Below are positions 6,011 through 8,798 of a DNA stretch of 8,798 bases, piece by piece (positions within the stretch are counted from its first letter, which is position 1; every line of letters begins with the position of its first letter). Location: the NCBI GenBank assembly GCA_003662485.1, contig QMYD01000038.1, positions 1-8,798 of the forward strand. Direction: 5' to 3'. A program made the position numbers and the translations under genes. The notes under the pieces were generated by a model. It had not been told where the DNA came from and did no database searches. It saw only the letters and a list, made by a program, of their open reading frames with translations. The stretch is from Candidatus Hecatellales archaeon (lineage in GTDB: Archaea; Thermoproteota; Bathyarchaeia; Hecatellales; Hecatellaceae).

Positions 6011-7482
6011 GGGCTGTGGAGGCTGCGGCTGAGGGCTTAAAGGTTAGGATAGGCTTAGAAGTCCACTGCCAGATTACAAGCCTTAAAACCAAGCTTTTCT
6101 GCAGTTGCCCCTCAGACTATAGGGGGAAGCCCCCCAACAGTCATGTGTGCCCTGTCTGCTTAGGCCTCCCAGGAAGCCTGCCCGTCCTAAACTGGAAGGC
6201 TGTGGAGTACGCTGTAATGGCTGCCCTAGCCCTAAACTGCAAGGTTTCAAGGAGAACCCTCTTCATGCGTAAAAACTACTTCTATCCCGACTTGCCGAAG
6301 AACTTTCAGATTTCCCAGTATGATAGGGCTGGGGGTGCACCCATAGGCTCAGATGGCTACCTCGAATTCATGGTGGAGAAAAAGCGTAAAACGGTTAGGA
6401 TTAGGAGGGTACACCTGGAGGAGGATCCTGGAAAGCTCTCCTATAAGGGGGCTATCGACACCTCACCCTACACGCTCGTAGACTATAATAGGGCTGGAAT
6501 AGCCCTCCTCGAAATCGTAACTGAACCGGACATGGAAAACCCAAGGGAGGCAAGAGCCTTCCTCCAAAAGCTCCGCTCCACCCTCGAACACCTCGGAATC
6601 TTCAATGGAGGCTTGGAGGGAGCCATGCGCTGCGACGCCAATATTTCGCTGGAGGGGGGTGGCAGGGTTGAAATCAAAAATATTTCCTCCTTCAAGGATG
6701 TGGAGAAGGCGCTGAGCTTCGAAGTGGTGAGGCAGAGAGACCTCCTCAAGAAGGGTATAGCCGTAAGGTCGGAGACCAGGCACTGGGATGAAAATAGGAG
6801 AATAACAGTGAGCCTGAGGGTTAAGGAGGAGGAGCAGGACTACCGGTATTTCCCAGAGCCCGACCTAACCCCCATCGAGATAAGCGAGGAAACCATTAGG
6901 AGGCTTCAAAGCGAAATGCCTGAGCTTCCAGACGCTAGGAGGGAAAGATTCATCCGCCAGTATGGGCTTCCACCCTACGACGCAGAGGTTTTAACCAGCG
7001 ATAGGGCTATGGCTGACTTCTTTGAGGACTGCGTCAAGCTCTGCGGGAAGCCTAAGGCTGCAGCCAACTGGCTTATGGGAGACGTGCTCCAAGTGCTCTA
7101 CAGCCTAAACCAGGACCTAGCGGAGTCCAAGCTTACCCCAGCCTACCTCGCTGAACTCATAGGACTCATGGACAAGGGTGAAATAAGCATTAAAATAGCG
7201 AAGAAGGTGCTCTGGGAAACCATGAAGACGGGTAAGCCTCCAAGCCTGGTCGTGGAAGAGAAGGGGTGGAAGCGTATAGCTGACGAAAACAAGCTTAGAA
7301 GCATCGTGGAGAAAGTTTTCAGTGAGAACGTGAAGGCTGTGGAGGATGCCCTTCGAGACCCGAAGGCAGCCCACTACCTTGTGGGTAAGGTTATGGAGGC
7401 AACTGGGGGGATGGCTGACCCCGAGACCACCTACCGGCTCATATCTGAAAGGCTGAAAGCCCTAAGAGGTTCAGCCTCTTGA
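6007..7482 (+). CDS. gatB: Asp-tRNA(Asn)/Glu-tRNA(Gln) amidotransferase subunit B
   Basis: A 491-residue subunit that binds the mischarged tRNA, phosphorylates the Asp or Glu side chain with ATP and transfers ammonia to it. The catalytic cradle domain (about 10-300) holds RIGLEVHCQ, four cysteines in FCSC and CPVC (32, 34, 48, 51) that probably bind zinc, KNYFYPDLPKNFQISQYD (89-106), DYNRAGIALLEIVTEPD (159-175), MRCDANISL and DYRYFPEPDL (278-287). The helical and YqeY-like tail domains that grip the tRNA follow to the end (AANWLMGDV, HYLVGKVMEATGGMADP). In archaea GatCAB usually serves Asn-tRNA while GatDE serves Gln-tRNA, so Asn-tRNA is the likelier product. The start is the least certain part: GTG 6007 or GTG 6016 are both possible. 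The stop overlaps rdgB by four bases (TTGA). Confidence 0.96.
   Translation: MRAVEAAAEGLKVRIGLEVHCQITSLKTKLFCSCPSDYRGKPPNSHVCPVCLGLPGSLPVLNWKAVEYAVMAALALNCKVSRRTLFMRKNYFYPDLPKNFQISQYDRAGGAPIGSDGYLEFMVEKKRKTVRIRRVHLEEDPGKLSYKGAIDTSPYTLVDYNRAGIALLEIVTEPDMENPREARAFLQKLRSTLEHLGIFNGGLEGAMRCDANISLEGGGRVEIKNISSFKDVEKALSFEVVRQRDLLKKGIAVRSETRHWDENRRITVSLRVKEEEQDYRYFPEPDLTPIEISEETIRRLQSEMPELPDARRERFIRQYGLPPYDAEVLTSDRAMADFFEDCVKLCGKPKAAANWLMGDVLQVLYSLNQDLAESKLTPAYLAELIGLMDKGEISIKIAKKVLWETMKTGKPPSLVVEEKGWKRIADENKLRSIVEKVFSENVKAVEDALRDPKAAHYLVGKVMEATGGMADPETTYRLISERLKALRGSAS
7463..7481 (+). promoter_or_regulatory. Hairpin masking the rdgB ribosome site and start codon
   Basis: AAGAGG (7464-7469) pairs perfectly with CCTCTT (7475-7480) across a 5-base loop, and U7463 can form a wobble pair with G7481. 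The left arm contains the GAGG Shine-Dalgarno core and the right arm covers the whole TTG start (7479-7481). A ribosome finishing gatB would open it, which would couple rdgB translation to gatB. The pairing is seen; the coupling is inferred. Confidence 0.5.
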
Positions 7483-8042
7483 AGGCTAAAGAGCTGTTCT
7501 TCGCCACCTCCAACGAGGCAAAGTTTAGGGAGATATCGGAAATCGCCTCCACCTACGGTTTAAAGGTGAAGCTGGCACGCCTTCGAACCGTGGAAATCCA
7601 GCATGAAAGCCTGGTTGAAATTGCTAGGTATTCGCTTAGGCAGGCCCTCCGCAGGGTTAGGGCCCCAGTCTTCGTGGAGGATGCAGGCCTCTTCATCGAA
7701 GCCCTAAACGGTTTTCCAGGCCCATACTCCTCCCACGCCTACAAGACCCTAGGCGTCAGAGGAATTCTGAAGCTTTTGGAAGGTGTGGAGGATAGGAGGG
7801 CCTACTTCCTTTCAGCCATAGCCTTCGGAGGCCCAGGATTTAGGGTTAAGGTTTTCACGGGTAAGATTAGCGGCGTCATCGCCTTGGAGGCGAGGGGTGA
7901 AAGCGGCTTCGGCTTCGACCCCATCTTCAAGCCTGAGGGATGCAGTCAAACCTTCGCCGAGATGGGAGTGGAGGGTAAGAATAAGTATTCGCATAGGGCT
8001 AAGGCTTTTAGAAGCCTGGCTGAGTGGCTTCTGGAAGCCTAG
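7479..8042 (+). CDS. rdgB: XTP/dITP pyrophosphatase (RdgB/HAM1 family)
   Basis: A 187-residue enzyme that hydrolyses non-canonical purine nucleoside triphosphates (XTP, ITP, dITP) to monophosphates, keeping deaminated bases out of DNA and RNA. The family motifs are all present: TSNEAKF near the N-terminus (Ser11, Asn12, Lys15), VEDAGLFIEALNGFPGPYS with the metal/catalytic Asp68, ESGFGFDPIFKPEG (141-154) and KNKYSHRAKA (168-176) with Ser171, His172 and Arg173. Length is normal for archaeal members. It starts at TTG inside the gatB stop (TTGA), with a GAGG about 9 bases upstream that lies in a hairpin. Co-transcription with gatB is near certain; the metabolic link is not obvious. Confidence 0.95.
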   Translation: MKAKELFFATSNEAKFREISEIASTYGLKVKLARLRTVEIQHESLVEIARYSLRQALRRVRAPVFVEDAGLFIEALNGFPGPYSSHAYKTLGVRGILKLLEGVEDRRAYFLSAIAFGGPGFRVKVFTGKISGVIALEARGESGFGFDPIFKPEGCSQTFAEMGVEGKNKYSHRAKAFRSLAEWLLEA

Positions 8043-8049
8043 CCTTCCA
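8032..8049. repeat. Near-palindrome at the convergent gene ends
   Basis: TGGAAGcCTAGcCTTCCA is an 18-base dyad with one mismatched pair. Its central CTAG (8039-8042) carries the stop codons of both converging genes. As RNA it would be a 6-base stem with a 6-base loop in either transcript, so it might mark the 3' ends. No T-run follows directly; a GGTTTT stretch occurs on the + strand at about 8069-8074. Confidence 0.35.
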
Positions 8050-8191
8050 TCAGCCTCTTCACGGGTGGGGTTTTAAGCCTCCCCACATCCTTCTCCTCAG
8101 GCTCGCTTTCCAGGATGGAAAGCCAAGCCATTAACTCATCTAGCTTCTCGCTTTCCCTCACAGCCTTAGCCTTCCTCTCCTCCAAGCTCAA
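8039..8191 (-). CDS. Small charged protein (50 residues), unknown function
   Basis: Immediately after the glycosylase gene, a second - strand frame reads a 50-residue protein starting MSLEERKAKAVRESEKL, continuing through a helix DELMAWLSILESEPEEK and ending TPPVKRLMEG. The TTG start (8191-8189) overlaps the glycosylase TGA as TTGA and has GGAGG (8204-8200) 8 bases upstream, the same arrangement seen at the other overlapping gene pairs in this window. Codon use looks like that of the neighbours. The protein is highly charged, lacks cysteine and histidine, and is probably mostly helical. I do not recognise a family. Its context suggests a partner of the glycosylase or simply a co-transcribed small gene. 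Confidence 0.6.
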   Translation of the reverse strand: MSLEERKAKAVRESEKLDELMAWLSILESEPEEKDVGRLKTPPVKRLMEG

Positions 8192-8798
8192 AAATCCATC
8201 CTCCCGGACTTTGGAATACCCATCCTGTAGGCCATAAGCAAGTATACTATCACGTCTAATTTGAATTCTCCAAACCTTTCCTCCGCAAACCTCCTTACGG
8301 TTTCCCCACTCTGGAGTTTCCCGTCGAAGTAGTAGTAGGATACTGCTCTTCTTACGCCTAAATCGTCGGCTGGAATTACATTTAACCCCATGGATGCAGC
8401 CATAACGAGTTCGGCTGACCACCTACCCAAGCCTTTAAAAGCAGTTAAACGCTTAACGATTTCCTCCGGGCTAAGCCTGTAAAGTTCTTCGGGGTTAAAT
8501 GCTCCCGTGGAAACCTCTCTTGAAAAAGCCTTAACATATTCAGCCTTCTTCCAGCTTAACCCGCAGCCCCTGAGCTCTTCAATTCGGGCTTCTGCTAGGA
8601 CTTCAGCTGAGGGGAAATCGTAAACCTTTTCACCCTGGAAGGCCACGTAGTCTCCGAATTTCTCAACTAGGTTGGCGGTTAGGTGCTCGGCAACCCTAAG
8701 CGAAATTTGCTGCTGGATGATGGCTTTAACGATTCCCTCGTAGAGGTTTGCAGTCATGAGTCCTGCCCTCCCAAAGCCGTAGAGGGCCTGCTTAATCC
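8188..8798 (-). CDS. HhH-GPD DNA glycosylase, AlkA/3-methyladenine type (N-terminus outside window)
   Basis: The frame stays open to the right edge (reading IKQALYGFGRAGL before the first in-window Met at 8757), so the 5' part is missing and that Met is internal. Counting from it: the conserved EGIVKAIIQQQISLRVAEHL block (7-26) begins the glycosylase core. The helix-hairpin-helix is FKGLGRWSAELV (107-118), and PADDLGVRRA (129-138) holds the catalytic aspartate, probably Asp132. The position of the Schiff-base lysine in OGG1/Nth enzymes is a tryptophan here (Trp113), as in AlkA, so it should be a monofunctional glycosylase removing alkylated purines by base flipping. No iron-sulfur cysteine cluster follows; the protein ends at GRMDF. 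A 50-residue protein gene overlaps its stop codon. Confidence 0.9.
   Translation of the reverse strand, partial: IKQALYGFGRAGLMTANLYEGIVKAIIQQQISLRVAEHLTANLVEKFGDYVAFQGEKVYDFPSAEVLAEARIEELRGCGLSWKKAEYVKAFSREVSTGAFNPEELYRLSPEEIVKRLTAFKGLGRWSAELVMAASMGLNVIPADDLGVRRAVSYYYFDGKLQSGETVRRFAEERFGEFKLDVIVYLLMAYRMGIPKSGRMDF

Noticed and set aside
5820..6032. + strand frame of 70 codons before gatB
   Set aside because: It is mostly the complement of the helical protein gene and ends inside gatB; no ribosome site or recognisable sequence.
6463..6783. Antisense frames inside gatB
   Set aside because: They lie opposite conserved GatB motifs, overlap one another in different frames and show no family features.
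8192..8422. Longer - strand frame reaching 8422 upstream of the 50-residue protein
   Set aside because: This part overlaps the glycosylase in another frame and reads as low-quality shadow sequence; only the part after the glycosylase stop looks real.
8755..8757. Met at 8757 as the glycosylase start
   Set aside because: The frame continues to the right edge without a stop, and AlkA-type proteins have an N-terminal region before the QQQIS block.

Overview
The window looks like a chromosomal segment from an archaeon, probably a TACK-type lineage; Bathyarchaeia is a plausible guess that I cannot prove. The reasons are: a DUF4443 winged-helix regulator, a single-domain KaiC-type ATPase, an archaeo-eukaryotic-primase-fold protein, a GatCAB amidotransferase encoded among archaeal genes, strong preference for AGG arginine codons, GGAGG Shine-Dalgarno motifs, TATA-like elements about 25-30 bases before gene starts, and heavy use of TTG and GTG start codons. 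Genes are dense and most of the sequence is housekeeping.

Layout. At 1-1218 (+) is the C-terminal half of phosphoenolpyruvate synthase, cut by the left edge. A TATA-like element then precedes a tight run on the + strand: DUF4443 regulator (1270-1899), KaiC-like ATPase (1896-2726), divergent primase-like protein (2760-3665), gatC (3662-3958) and gatA (3971-5431). The run is interrupted at 5432-6006 by a gene on the opposite strand (5534-5920) for a small all-helical protein of unknown function. The + strand resumes with gatB (6007-7482) and an XTP/dITP pyrophosphatase, rdgB (7479-8042). From the right edge two genes come in on the - strand: an AlkA-like HhH-GPD DNA glycosylase (8188-8798, start outside the window) and a 50-residue protein (8039-8191) that overlaps the glycosylase stop codon.

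How the genes fit together. GatC, GatA and GatB form the tRNA-dependent amidotransferase, in archaea most likely making Asn-tRNA from mischarged Asp-tRNA. RdgB and the glycosylase both deal with damaged bases, one in the nucleotide pool and one in DNA. The primase-like protein is also a nucleic-acid enzyme. The DUF4443 and KaiC genes are joined by a 4-base overlap and look like a regulator/ATPase pair.

The least ordinary parts are the DUF4443-KaiC-primase trio, the small helical gene splitting the gat genes, a 4-codon leader frame that ends on the gatB start codon, a hairpin that covers the ribosome site and start of rdgB, and the 50-residue protein. I saw no tRNA, rRNA, CRISPR array, insertion sequence or phage signature.
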